NCBI GenBank assembly: GCA_014584465.1
Contig: JACTMU010000096.1
Coordinates: 1 to 47,392, forward strand
Reading direction: 5' to 3'
Source of the DNA: Pseudomonadota bacterium
GTDB lineage: Bacteria > Bdellovibrionota > Bdellovibrionia > Bdellovibrionales > JACTMU01
DNA: 47,392 bases
The notes beneath the pieces were generated by a model. The model worked only from the letters and a program-made list of their open reading frames with translations. It ran no database searches and had not been told where the DNA came from. The position numbers and the translations under genes are program-made. Positions 8,396 through 16,233 of this stretch are shown in pieces; position 1 is the stretch's first letter; every line of letters begins with the position of its first letter.

Positions 8396-9430
8396 TTAAT
8401 TCACTTCAAGTGAGATGGAGACAATCTCTGGAAATTTCCTTTGGAGCTCCATCTCCAGATTGTTGATCTCATTTCCTACGATGCGCACGGTTCGTTCGAT
8501 GGTGCTGACCAGAATTGGAAGAGGCTCTTCTCCACTGCGAATGCGTTCGGCATCGCTTTCAACCTGTTTGCGATGCAGAAGAATTCCGCCATGAAGTTCG
8601 ATGTCCGCGGTGAGTTTGATTCGATTGGGACCGAGGATCTGTGTTTTAAGATTCATGACCTTTTCCACTGAAGGATAGGTTTCGAGAAAGTCGCGAATGT
8701 CATCTTCCTTAGCTTCACTTGCAGCCATTCCAATAAGAAGTCGTCCATTGATGAAAGCTAGAGCAATGGCCGAGATTCCTAACAGGACCGCAATGATGAT
8801 GGATGCGATGGAATCAGGAATTTCAGAGCCAAAGGAGCGGGAGAGCAAGATGCCAATGAGGGCAACCCCGACGCCGAGAACGGCAATGGTATCCTCAAGA
8901 AAGACGGCAGCCGTGGTCGGATTGTCTCCATAGAAGAGAAATTCAAAGAGAGAGTCTTTGCCTTGAACTTTTCTCATTCGTCCATAGGCGATCGTAAGAA
9001 CGTAGCCCTCAACCAGAAATGAGACAATAAGTATGGAGACCGGAATCACAAGACTCTCGGAGGGATCGACGTGGTTTGGGTTCATGAGAGAGCGGACTCC
9101 GTGATAGGTTGTAACTCCAAATCCGACAAAAAAGATTCCAACTGCAGAAATGAGATTCCACAGATACCGAGAGGATGCTTGACCCCATGGGAATTTGCGG
9201 CTTGGTCCACCTTGACCATGTTTGATTCCCACATAGAGGAGGCCTTGGTTTGCGGTATCTGCTGCGGAGTGAATGGCTTCGGCGAGCATCGAGGGGCTAG
9301 CGCTGAAGATCCAACCAGCAAATTTCGCAAGAGTGACAAGGAGGTTTCCGCCAATGGCCGCAATGACCACAATGACCGACTCATCCTTTTTTTGGGGTAC
9401 GAAGGTCAGTCCGTTCATCCGTTCATCCAT
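8396..9430 (-). CDS. CDF-family cation transporter, ZnT9 (SLC30A9)-like
   Basis: Cation diffusion facilitator of 344 residues, expected to exchange a divalent metal (typically Zn2+) for protons across the inner membrane. The first transmembrane metal motif is HSAADTANQ and the second lies in FLEDTIAVLG. The context GQASSRYLWNLISAVGIFFVG and TTYHG resembles the SLC30A9/ZnT9 branch rather than the FieF branch. Several hydrophobic helices are followed by a cytoplasmic C-terminal domain (LKTQILGPNRIKLTADIELH). The start ATG overlaps the stop of the phosphatase-PilZ gene as ATGGATGA, an 8-nt overlap. The two are thus translationally coupled. Confidence 0.88.
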   Translation of the reverse strand: MDERMNGLTFVPQKKDESVIVVIAAIGGNLLVTLAKFAGWIFSASPSMLAEAIHSAADTANQGLLYVGIKHGQGGPSRKFPWGQASSRYLWNLISAVGIFFVGFGVTTYHGVRSLMNPNHVDPSESLVIPVSILIVSFLVEGYVLTIAYGRMRKVQGKDSLFEFLFYGDNPTTAAVFLEDTIAVLGVGVALIGILLSRSFGSEIPDSIASIIIAVLLGISAIALAFINGRLLIGMAASEAKEDDIRDFLETYPSVEKVMNLKTQILGPNRIKLTADIELHGGILLHRKQVESDAERIRSGEEPLPILVSTIERTVRIVGNEINNLEMELQRKFPEIVSISLEVN

Positions 9431-10469
9431 TCACCACAGGATGAAACAGTTTGCGGATCAATATGGCATAGCAGTGGTCCGTTCCCCGTTTTTCAATACG
9501 GGTCACCACTCCGGTAAATGAGATAGGTTCAGGTTCTGAAAATGTGATCTCTCCCATCACCTCTTCCTGAGGTTTGAAGAGAGGTACTGTCAACTTTGTC
9601 GTACATTTGATCAAAAATCCCATTTCGCTGTAGTTAAGGGTCTCAAAGGTATGAGAGACGCTCTCTTTAAGAATGGTGATGGAAATGTTACCAACAAAAC
9701 GAGCCTTCGTTCTTGTCATGGGTTTAAGAACACCGGGTTCAGAGGGTTTGTAGATCCTACGAACAGAAAAGGTGCGCATCTGAGGAATCTGAAGAGTCGT
9801 GAGAGCACCGTTGTAAATGCATCCAGTGTCCATGTTGATCCGCTTCTTGTGGATTTCTACCGCGTCTGTGGGAGTGTGGCCGTGCACGATGGTTTTCCCC
9901 CAATCGTAACTGCTGTTTAAAAACGGAGTACGAATCCAAAGGAGCGTCTCTCGATCTCTCTCATCAGAAATTTCAGTCAATGGTCGATTGGGCAGTCCTG
10001 CATGGACAAAGTAAAAATCGTCCGTCTCATGGTGAAGCTCAAGTGAGCGAAAGAAGACAAGGTGAGAGTCCGGGATTGATACGGGCTCACCGTCAAAGTG
10101 GGAGTCATAGCTTCGTAGTGTTGCTGCCCCACCATTAAAAATAAAGCGACCGGCTTCGCCCGCCGTGGGATTGTCCAGAAAGCTCAAAAGCATCTCTTCA
10201 TGATTTCCAAGAAGTCCAATGACACGATATTTCTTTTTGAGCTCGAGGATGAAATCGATGACTCCTTTGGAATCAGGACCTCGATCCACGAGATCTCCGA
10301 GAAAGAGAATCGTTGAACCCCCACCAAGAGGAAGCTTCTTGATCAGCAGTTTGAGCTCATCAAGGCAGCCATGAACGTCACCAATGACAAATAGACTTTG
10401 GTCCGAACCTAGCTTTGAATGTGAATGATTTTCATCTGATTTTTGGTTCACGTATTTCAACAAAATCAA
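9423..10469 (-). CDS. PPP-family metallophosphatase fused to a PilZ domain
   Basis: Two-domain protein of up to 348 residues. Residues 25-235 carry the metallophosphoesterase signatures of the PPP/ApaH family: GDVHG (30-34), GDLVDRG (58-64), GNHE (88-91), His156 in VHAGLP and VHGH (195-198). Substrates in this family are phosphoproteins or diadenosine polyphosphates; sequence cannot decide between them here. The C-terminal 100 residues match a PilZ domain: RTKAR (253-257) fits RxxxR and NYSEMG (279-284) fits [D/N]xSxxG, the two c-di-GMP-binding elements. The protein may therefore be a c-di-GMP-controlled phosphatase. The start is uncertain: only TTG 10469 or GTG 10451 are available and neither has a good Shine-Dalgarno. 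It is coupled to the CDF transporter downstream. Confidence 0.85.
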   Translation of the reverse strand: MILLKYVNQKSDENHSHSKLGSDQSLFVIGDVHGCLDELKLLIKKLPLGGGSTILFLGDLVDRGPDSKGVIDFILELKKKYRVIGLLGNHEEMLLSFLDNPTAGEAGRFIFNGGAATLRSYDSHFDGEPVSIPDSHLVFFRSLELHHETDDFYFVHAGLPNRPLTEISDERDRETLLWIRTPFLNSSYDWGKTIVHGHTPTDAVEIHKKRINMDTGCIYNGALTTLQIPQMRTFSVRRIYKPSEPGVLKPMTRTKARFVGNISITILKESVSHTFETLNYSEMGFLIKCTTKLTVPLFKPQEEVMGEITFSEPEPISFTGVVTRIEKRGTDHCYAILIRKLFHPVVNG

Positions 10470-10519
10470 TTCTAACAGAATTTAGGCGTTGGAACTAGAG
10501 ACCTTTGGATAAAAATCTA

Positions 10520-10563
10520 CAACGCGCAACGTATTTCTTCGAAAGAATTTGGCGTTTTGCGTT
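10520..10563. repeat. Imperfect hairpin between minus-strand genes
   Basis: Around the centre TCGA the sequence is imperfectly palindromic (AACGCGCAACGTATTTCT on the left against AGAATTTGGCGTTTTGCGTT on the right). It lies in the 138-bp gap upstream of the phosphatase-PilZ gene and downstream of the PsbP-like gene, both read leftward. It could end the mutY-side transcript. Confidence 0.35.
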
Positions 10564-10576
10564 AACCAACTACAGC

Positions 10577-10601
10577 CCATGTTTAATTTCAGATCCGGGT
10601 T
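10577..10601. repeat. Solo terminus of the 41.5-kb palindromic element
   Basis: The 17 bases 10584-10600 (TAATTTCAGATCCGGGT) are identical to the right end of the element at 41512-41693. Over 25 bases there are only two mismatches to that element's left end read in reverse. No partner arm is seen nearby, so it looks like a fragment or solo end. Confidence 0.7.
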
Positions 10602-10607
10602 ACAGCA

Positions 10608-11213
10608 TTACTCGGAGTGCCATCGGAAGGATCGGATGATCTCATTGCAAGATTTGAGTGTGGTTTTAAAGTGTGAGATGTTGTCTCGACACGTCAAAAC
10701 GATGGCTTTCGAGTTACGAAAGAAGATGGCCTGACGAAGCTGAAGCCCCTTTTGGGATGCTTGGAGATCGATGACAAATGCCTTTTCACCGTGGTGGTCA
10801 AAAGGTCGTTTGGCGATGATTTGAAAATCAAGACGTCGGTAGGTCTTAATGAACTGTTTGACGTAGGTCGTAAGATCTTTTGAAGTCGCATCCAGTGGAT
10901 CCAATTGCTCTGTTCGTATGGAGAGGTGGGCACTCTCTGCATCTTGGGGGGGGACAAACTGCGTGATGGCTCCTTCATCCTCTTTAGGAGGTTCGATCAG
11001 GATCCAGTCACTTTCACCACGGTGGAGTTGAAACCCCAAAGGTGAAATGAAGAGAGATCTTTGGGAAGAGATCAGCAGAGAGCTCGACGTTGCCGGGTAG
11101 GGGGCGGCTGATCCACCCGAGGTAAGGCCAATCGTCCCCATGAAAATCCAGTGAGATTGAAGGAGGATCCTCTTCCATTTGGCCCATTGTTTGAGCACCC
11201 ATGTCGGCTTCAT
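10608..11213 (-). CDS. Putative exported protein, possibly PsbP/DcrB-like
   Basis: Protein of 201 residues without a confident family. The N terminus (basic residues, then ILLQSHWIFMGTIGLTSG, then SAAPYP) could be a signal peptide. The pattern of the second half (KTYRRLDFQIIAKRPF, GEKAFVIDLQA, LRQAIFFRNSKAIVLTC, IIRSFRW) resembles the PsbP/DcrB fold, in which a small exported protein ends with a strand and a helix carrying 'SF'. This assignment is weak. The start ATG at 11213 overlaps the stop of the upstream TolB-like gene as ATGA, with CGGAGA upstream, so the two are co-translated. The longer open frame from 11231 would overlap further and is not preferred. Confidence 0.65.
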   Translation of the reverse strand: MKPTWVLKQWAKWKRILLQSHWIFMGTIGLTSGGSAAPYPATSSSLLISSQRSLFISPLGFQLHRGESDWILIEPPKEDEGAITQFVPPQDAESAHLSIRTEQLDPLDATSKDLTTYVKQFIKTYRRLDFQIIAKRPFDHHGEKAFVIDLQASQKGLQLRQAIFFRNSKAIVLTCRDNISHFKTTLKSCNEIIRSFRWHSE

Positions 11214-12310
11214 AGGATCTCCGGGACACACTGAAGTGGAGGAGTGTAGTCCATGAGGTAGATCTGGTTCGTGCCGGATTGGTCGCTGGAAAAAAGAATT
11301 CTCTTTCCATCGGAGCTGAATGAGGCATTGGTCTCATTGGATTTGGAAGCAAGCAGCTCTTTCAAACAACGCCTTTTCAGATCAAGAACGTAGAGGTTCA
11401 TGAATTCGCGGTGAGTGAGATTGGCGCTAAAGAGAATTTCATCGCCACTCGGGTGCCAAGAGGGGGATTCATGACGGCGAGGCGCCCACGTGATCTGTTC
11501 CCACTTTTCTTTTTTAGAGATCTGCTGGGGAGGATTCGATTTGAGTTGGGCCATATAGAGTTGGCTGACTGCCATTTGGGAAGCCGCGGATTGAACCCAA
11601 ACAATTTGGGTTCCATCAGGAGAGAAGGCCGATTGTAAAGATCGATCCGAAACACGGAAGAGGGGTTTCATCTTTTGATTTTTCAGATCTAAAAGGAGAA
11701 GCTCCACCCCGTGAGTTCCCTCCGAAGAGAAGGCAATTTGGGCTGTCAAAGGGTGAACCGATGGAAATCCGTCGAATCCATCTCGCGAGGTGAGACGCTC
11801 AATGTGGTTTCCGCGAAGGTCGCTGACATAGAGTTCTGTGGGCGAAAGAGTGCCCATTTCTTCTTCGAGCTTCGCACTCTTCTTTTCAAATCGACGAAGC
11901 ACCTGTCGGATCAACTTTCGATTCTCCTTTCTTTCGTCGGTCGAGCTTGAATAGAGAATCTTTGCATCGTTGAGAATGTATGTGGGGGAGAAATCATCGC
12001 CTGAATGGTGGGTGACTCGCCTTTCAAGGTTTGCACTCAAATCAAGTTCGTAGATCTGTGAATGGTTGTGGTTCGGACGGTTTCGACTGACAAAGAGAAT
12101 CTTCCGACCACTCTTTGAAAAAGCAGGTTGGTCATTTTCTCCAATTGCGGTGATCTGGTGGATGTGAGGGTGCTGTTGAAATGGGTTGACACTCTTTCTT
12201 GACTCCTTCGCTTCCAACTTTTCTTTGAGGGCGGACTGCGGATTTTGTACAGAAGTTTGACACGAAATGGTCAGCCAGAAGACGATTGGGGTTGCGAGAA
12301 TTTTCTCCAT
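11210..12310 (-). CDS. TolB-like beta-propeller lipoprotein
   Basis: Protein of 366 residues built of repeated WD40-like/PD40 blades. Examples are QPAFSKSGRKILFVSRNRP, SPTYILNDAKILYSSS, QSAFSPDGTQIVWVQS, SPSWHPSGDEILFSAN and NASFSSDGKRILFSSDQ. These match the TolB propeller rather than a eukaryotic WD40. ATG 12310 gives a short signal sequence ending in LTISC, a near-lipobox, so it may be periplasmic or lipid-anchored. Classical TolB has an N-terminal amidohydrolase-like domain, absent here, and there are no tol/pal neighbours, so it is not called tolB. An AAGGGGAT sequence lies about 12 bases upstream. A 4-nt overlap links it to the next gene, and mutY ends 57 bp upstream. Confidence 0.82.
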   Translation of the reverse strand: MEKILATPIVFWLTISCQTSVQNPQSALKEKLEAKESRKSVNPFQQHPHIHQITAIGENDQPAFSKSGRKILFVSRNRPNHNHSQIYELDLSANLERRVTHHSGDDFSPTYILNDAKILYSSSTDERKENRKLIRQVLRRFEKKSAKLEEEMGTLSPTELYVSDLRGNHIERLTSRDGFDGFPSVHPLTAQIAFSSEGTHGVELLLLDLKNQKMKPLFRVSDRSLQSAFSPDGTQIVWVQSAASQMAVSQLYMAQLKSNPPQQISKKEKWEQITWAPRRHESPSWHPSGDEILFSANLTHREFMNLYVLDLKRRCLKELLASKSNETNASFSSDGKRILFSSDQSGTNQIYLMDYTPPLQCVPEIL

Positions 12311-12357
12311 GCGAATTTCAGATCCCCTTAAGTGTAGGTCGTAAAGTTCTATTTTAA

Positions 12358-12378
12358 GGCTCGAAACTAGGGTTTTGC
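12358..12378. repeat. Short GGCTCGAAAC / GGTTTTGC inverted repeat
   Basis: The left half GGCTCGAAAC equals the inner part of the left terminus of the 26.0-kb MITE-like element. The right half GGTTTTGC equals part of its right terminus. The two are separated by only three bases. The mutY stop codon and its last two or three codons lie inside. It may be a collapsed or solo copy of that repeat family, but its short length makes chance possible. Confidence 0.4.
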
Positions 12379-13356
12379 AACTTGATGAAGAGCTTTTTGG
12401 AGAAGTGAAGACGGAGATTGCTGTTTGAGCTCTTTCAGAGGCACCCAAATGAGATTCTTCGATCGAGAGGGCGGTTGACTTTGAACCTTTTGACTTTGCA
12501 CATAAATATCATAATTGGTAATTCTATGGCGGTAGGTCCACCACTTTGGAGGAGAATCTGAGGACCTCATCTTTCCAGGAAAGATCCAAGTTCCCTTCAG
12601 AAATGGTGCTGTGACATTTTCAATGAGCGCCACTCGACCTTGATCCAGGTGAATTTGTGGGGTCCAGATCCAAATCTGTGGTTGTCGGCGTGGGCGTTGA
12701 AGAGGGAGTGATTCTGGCTTGCCGCGTTGCCTGCTTTCACACCACTTCGCTATGGGACAAAGGAGGCACTTTGGAGAGCTGGGCGTGCAAATTGTAGCAC
12801 CCAATTCCATCATGGCCTGATTCATCACGCCACTTGGGTGGCCTTCGACCATTTGATCGGATAGGTGCTGCAGCTGGGACCTCCCTGATTGGTTCCACCA
12901 CAATACTGAGAGGTTTTTGAGGCGACAAAGAAGGCGGATCACATTTCCATCGACGACGCCAACGGGTTCATCAAAGGCAAGACTTGCGACCGACCGAGCT
13001 GTGTAGGGACCAAATCCTGGAAGTTGTAGAAGCTCTTGGTGGGCGCGTGGAAACTGAGATTCAGAGACAAGTTTTTGAGAGGCCGCATGCAAAAGCTTTG
13101 CACGACGGTAGTAGCCAAGCCCGCTCCATGCCTCAAGAACTCGATTCAAAGGGGAGCTGGCGAGAGTCTCAAGATCGGGAAAAAGTTTTAAAAATCTCTC
13201 GAAGTGAGGGATCACCGCGGAGGTGGTCGTTTGTTGAAGCATCACCTCGGAGATCCAAATGGTGTAGGGGTTTCGAGATTGACGCCATGGAAGGGGGCGG
13301 TGATACTGTTGAAACCAATTGAAAAGTTTTTGCTTCATCGCTTGCTGTAGGAGCAT
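12367..13356 (-). CDS. mutY: A/G-specific adenine DNA glycosylase MutY
   Basis: Removes adenine mispaired with 8-oxoguanine in base excision repair. In 329 residues it shows the catalytic Glu37 in SEVMLQQT, a helix-hairpin-helix (LPGFGPYTARSVASLAF), catalytic Asp136 in VVDGNV and a complete [4Fe-4S] loop C190-X6-C197-X2-C200-X5-C206. The C-terminal 110 residues correspond to the NUDIX-like 8-oxoG recognition domain. Two starts are possible, ATG 13356 and ATG 13338; neither has a strong Shine-Dalgarno. The extreme C terminus falls in a short inverted repeat. Confidence 0.94.
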   Translation of the reverse strand: MLLQQAMKQKLFNWFQQYHRPLPWRQSRNPYTIWISEVMLQQTTTSAVIPHFERFLKLFPDLETLASSPLNRVLEAWSGLGYYRRAKLLHAASQKLVSESQFPRAHQELLQLPGFGPYTARSVASLAFDEPVGVVDGNVIRLLCRLKNLSVLWWNQSGRSQLQHLSDQMVEGHPSGVMNQAMMELGATICTPSSPKCLLCPIAKWCESRQRGKPESLPLQRPRRQPQIWIWTPQIHLDQGRVALIENVTAPFLKGTWIFPGKMRSSDSPPKWWTYRHRITNYDIYVQSQKVQSQPPSRSKNLIWVPLKELKQQSPSSLLQKALHQVAKP

Positions 13357-13465
13357 GAGATGGTTTTACTGAAAGAAATGGAGAGAATCAAGAGCTGGTT
13401 GCGTGATGGTTTTAGATCATTTTGTGGCAGCCTCGATGTTGGCTCTTGGGATTGGGAGATCGATC

Positions 13466-14428
13466 ATGAAGAGTGAAACTGATTTTGAACCTTTGAGTGG
13501 GAGGGAGTTCCCTCGATTTTCGGGAGTGAAGACCTTTTTTCGACTGCCCATGGCCAATGTCGATCAACATTTTGAGATCGCCCTTTGCGGAGTCCCTTTT
13601 GATGGGGGAACCACCTATCGACCGGGGACAAGATTTGCTCCCTCGCGGGTTCGTGAGCTCTCTTCCTTGGGGCGAGGTTTTCATTGGGGGCGCGATGTTC
13701 ACGTCTTTAAGAGGATCCAAGTTGCAGATGTGGGGGACTGTCCCACGGTTCCCATCGATCTGGTTCAAACCTACAGAAAGATTGAGACCTATTTTGAACA
13801 TCTACTTAAAGCGAAGAAGCGTTTTGTGGCTGTGGGCGGTGACCACTCCATCACCCTTCCCATTCTTCGTGCTTTACGAAAACATTTGGAAGAACCACTG
13901 CAGTTGATTCACTTTGATGCCCACTTGGACACCTATCCTGCAGCCTGGGGGTGCGAATTTCATCATGGTTCTTTTTTGCGTCATGCGGTTCAAGAAGGCC
14001 TTGTGGATCCGAAGCAGACGGTTCAGATCGGTGTTCGTGGGCCTCTGGCATATGGGGACGATCTTGAATTTTCCAAACAGCATGGGATTCGACTTCTGAG
14101 TGTTAAGGATCTTAGAGGCGGAGATCTTGGAAAGCTCATAAAAAAAACATCTCTCTCTTCCACAATGCCGACCTATATTTCTTATGATGTCGACTGTTTG
14201 GATCCAGCCTATGCTCCAGGAACGGGAACTCCTGTGCCAGGAGGTTTGACGACCTATGAAGTTCAGCAGGTGTTTCAAAACCTGGCACTCCAGAATGTGG
14301 TTGGTGGCGACATTGTTGAGGTTTCTCCCCCGTTTGACTCCTCAGACCTCACAACGCTTGCCGCAGTCGACGCTCTCTTTGAGATGCTTGCTCTGATGGC
14401 CGAGCTCCAAAGTTCGTTTAGAAATTGA
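13466..14428 (+). CDS. speB: Agmatinase/arginase-family ureohydrolase
   Basis: Mn2+-dependent ureohydrolase of 320 residues; the family splits agmatine, arginine or related guanidino compounds into urea and an amine. All metal-binding blocks are present: GGDHS, DAHLDTY and SYDVDCLDPAYAPGTGTP. The segment GTPVPGGLTTYE is typical of agmatinases, so putrescine formation from agmatine is the most likely reaction, though guanidinobutyrase or a related enzyme cannot be excluded. ATG 13466 has GGGAGA 7 bases upstream; the open frame extends further to 13403 but without support. Its 3' end overlaps that of the convergent carbonic anhydrase by 11 bp. Confidence 0.85.
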   Translation: MKSETDFEPLSGREFPRFSGVKTFFRLPMANVDQHFEIALCGVPFDGGTTYRPGTRFAPSRVRELSSLGRGFHWGRDVHVFKRIQVADVGDCPTVPIDLVQTYRKIETYFEHLLKAKKRFVAVGGDHSITLPILRALRKHLEEPLQLIHFDAHLDTYPAAWGCEFHHGSFLRHAVQEGLVDPKQTVQIGVRGPLAYGDDLEFSKQHGIRLLSVKDLRGGDLGKLIKKTSLSSTMPTYISYDVDCLDPAYAPGTGTPVPGGLTTYEVQQVFQNLALQNVVGGDIVEVSPPFDSSDLTTLAAVDALFEMLALMAELQSSFRN

Positions 14429-15344
14429 TGGGGGATCGACCGTTGAGAGCCTGAAGGGGACGGTTGTTTCCTGTGTAGTACTTTTGAAATGTTGCAATCT
14501 GTTCCTTTGAGATTTCAATGGGAGTGTTGAGAACATTCCAGTCAACTCCTTCGGAACAAGGAGGAGTGGTGAGAGAGCCCTTGTAGTTATAGTAGGTCAA
14601 CTTGGACGGAAGGAGATCATTCACGTTGAAAGTTCCCAAAGATCGGCTCTTCTCCTTGGATTTGTCGGGAATGTTCTTCCAGAGGTGAGCAATGGACTTG
14701 TTCTCTGTTGCGCCCTCTTTGTAGAGGATGCCAACGACGGCCAGTTTTCCTTTGGAATCCTTGTGGACCAGATGAAGTTCCAAGGGATAGTGTTTGCCAC
14801 TGAGCGTGTGTTCGCTTTGGGAGTGGAAGTGAAATTGAATGAGATCATATCGTGATTTTCCAATGGTCACATAACTTCCGGGATCCACATCAAATTGAAT
14901 TGTATGACCATTGTCGACGGATTTGCCACTCTTTGAACTGTAATGGAATGAGATCTCTCGCCCCATCTTGGGTTTTTTCCACTTAAGGTCAACCGGGGAT
15001 TGACTCTTCCCATGCGAGCATAGGGCATAATCGGGCTTGATGGATCCCCAGGAAGAGGGGCCTCTTTGCCCCTTGTAGTCCCAGTGATGGCTGTCATGAT
15101 TTGATGCAGGACTGGAGGTGGAAGCAGGGGCGCGTTCCACAGATCTGGTTCCGCTCTCTTTTGCATGGTCGTCGGTCTTTTGCATTTCATCGAGGGCGCC
15201 GCTTTTGATGAGAGAGTCCTCATATTGCTCGATTTCTTCCAGTTCCGTCAGATCAAAGGCCTCTTCACTCTCCTTTTTTGAACACCCAGAGAGGGCAATC
15301 GCAATCATGCAAACGCACAGACTCAAGAATTGAATTAGGTTCAT
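14418..15344 (-). CDS. Alpha-carbonic anhydrase lipoprotein
   Basis: Reversible hydration of CO2, here expected on the periplasmic side. The 308-residue protein starts with a signal peptide and lipobox (ALSGC, Cys21), followed by a low-complexity acidic/Ser-rich linker to about residue 84. The alpha-class catalytic domain follows. Zinc ligands His172 and His174 lie in QFHFH and His191 in ELHLVH. The family's SQSPVDL segment and the TTPPCSEGVDW block are intact. The ATG has GGGAG upstream. The convergent neighbour is the agmatinase-family gene. A separate cytoplasmic beta-class enzyme is encoded at 21.8 kb. Confidence 0.93.
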   Translation of the reverse strand: MNLIQFLSLCVCMIAIALSGCSKKESEEAFDLTELEEIEQYEDSLIKSGALDEMQKTDDHAKESGTRSVERAPASTSSPASNHDSHHWDYKGQRGPSSWGSIKPDYALCSHGKSQSPVDLKWKKPKMGREISFHYSSKSGKSVDNGHTIQFDVDPGSYVTIGKSRYDLIQFHFHSQSEHTLSGKHYPLELHLVHKDSKGKLAVVGILYKEGATENKSIAHLWKNIPDKSKEKSRSLGTFNVNDLLPSKLTYYNYKGSLTTPPCSEGVDWNVLNTPIEISKEQIATFQKYYTGNNRPLQALNGRSPINF

Positions 15345-15701
15345 GGCAAACTCCCATCATGATTCAAGTTGACCAAATGGGGAAGGTCCTGACACCGGGA
15401 ACTTCCTGCTTTGGACGGACGCTGGTGGTTTCATTGCTCCCACCACATTTCACATTATAGATCTTCTCGGTAGATTGTATCTTATAGATTATTTTTTTTT
15501 CGAAACGGACTGCCTGTGAGATGATTTGAGGCTTGAATGCCGCGCACAAATTAAAAAAAATCACACATTTCAATTAAGCCTCAGGATTTTTTTAAGATCA
15601 CCGATAGGTGGGTGTTGCTGGGGCACGTGCGGGCAAGTGTCCTATTTTGCAGTGCTTGCACAGTTAGTTTGGCGACTCTAGGTTCAACAGGGGGTTTTAT
15701 G
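15345..15701. other. Divergent intergenic region, alpha-CA / cheW
   Basis: This gap of about 357 bp holds no gene I can support. It must contain the leftward promoter for the carbonic anhydrase and the rightward promoter for the chemosensory operon. The stretch 15440-15600 is AT-rich with several A and T runs. An 8-bp inverted repeat (TGAGGCTT 15527-15534 and AAGCCTCA 15576-15583) is followed by GGATTTTTTT. That arrangement could be a long-loop terminator or attenuator read toward cheW. I saw no convincing FliA-type promoter. Confidence 0.4.
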
Positions 15702-16202
15702 ATGAGCGCAGAAGAGATTCAGGTCGAGGCTAAGAGGGTGGTGGCCAAGGGGCTTGATCGCTATTTGACCTTTTCGGTAGGGAAGGAGGACTTTGCAATT
15801 CCTCTACTTAAGGTGAAGGAGGTCATTGCGGTCCCTGACACAACTCCACTCCCCTACAGTCCTGAATACTTTACAGGAATCATGAACTTGCGTGGACAGG
15901 TGATCTCAGTGATCGACATTCGACGAAAGTTGGGGATTGAGTCAAGAAAATCTGAAGAAGAAAATGCAGTCATCATTCTCGATTTGGATCCACTCTTTAT
16001 TGGAATCGTTGTGGATTCCGTGAACAATGTTCTCTTATTAAATGAAGATGACTTTGGGGACACTCCGGAAATGGAGCACAAGAAAGCTTCAGAATTTCTG
16101 ATAGGAGTCGCAAAGAAAGATGATCGTTTGATTCTTTTGATCGAGATCGAAAAGGTTCTCGACATAGAAGATTTGGTAATGGCACAGAATCATGCCGCTT
16201 AA
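15702..16202 (+). CDS. cheW: CheW-like chemotaxis coupling protein
   Basis: Couples the chemoreceptor to CheA. In 166 residues it shows the CheW SH3-like double barrel pattern: RYLTFSVGKEDFAIPLLKVKEVI, PLPYSPEYFTGIMNLRGQVISVIDIRRKLG and FIGIVVDSVNNVLLL. ATG 15702 was chosen because AGGGGG lies 7 bases upstream; the adjacent ATG at 15699 is only 4 bases from it. It is followed after 31 bp by the heme-type MCP and then by the CheR/CheB fusion, forming a compact chemosensory operon. Confidence 0.93.
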   Translation: MSAEEIQVEAKRVVAKGLDRYLTFSVGKEDFAIPLLKVKEVIAVPDTTPLPYSPEYFTGIMNLRGQVISVIDIRRKLGIESRKSEEENAVIILDLDPLFIGIVVDSVNNVLLLNEDDFGDTPEMEHKKASEFLIGVAKKDDRLILLIEIEKVLDIEDLVMAQNHAA

Positions 16203-16233
16203 GGCATCAACAATATAGAAAGGGAGAGACAAC

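Noticed and set aside
11210-12310. Calling the propeller protein TolB of the Tol-Pal system
   Set aside because: The N-terminal TolB domain and tol/pal neighbours are absent; only the blades are shared.
13874-14278. 134-codon minus-strand open frame inside the agmatinase gene
   Set aside because: It lies fully antisense to a well-conserved enzyme, has no Shine-Dalgarno and no homology; a shadow frame.
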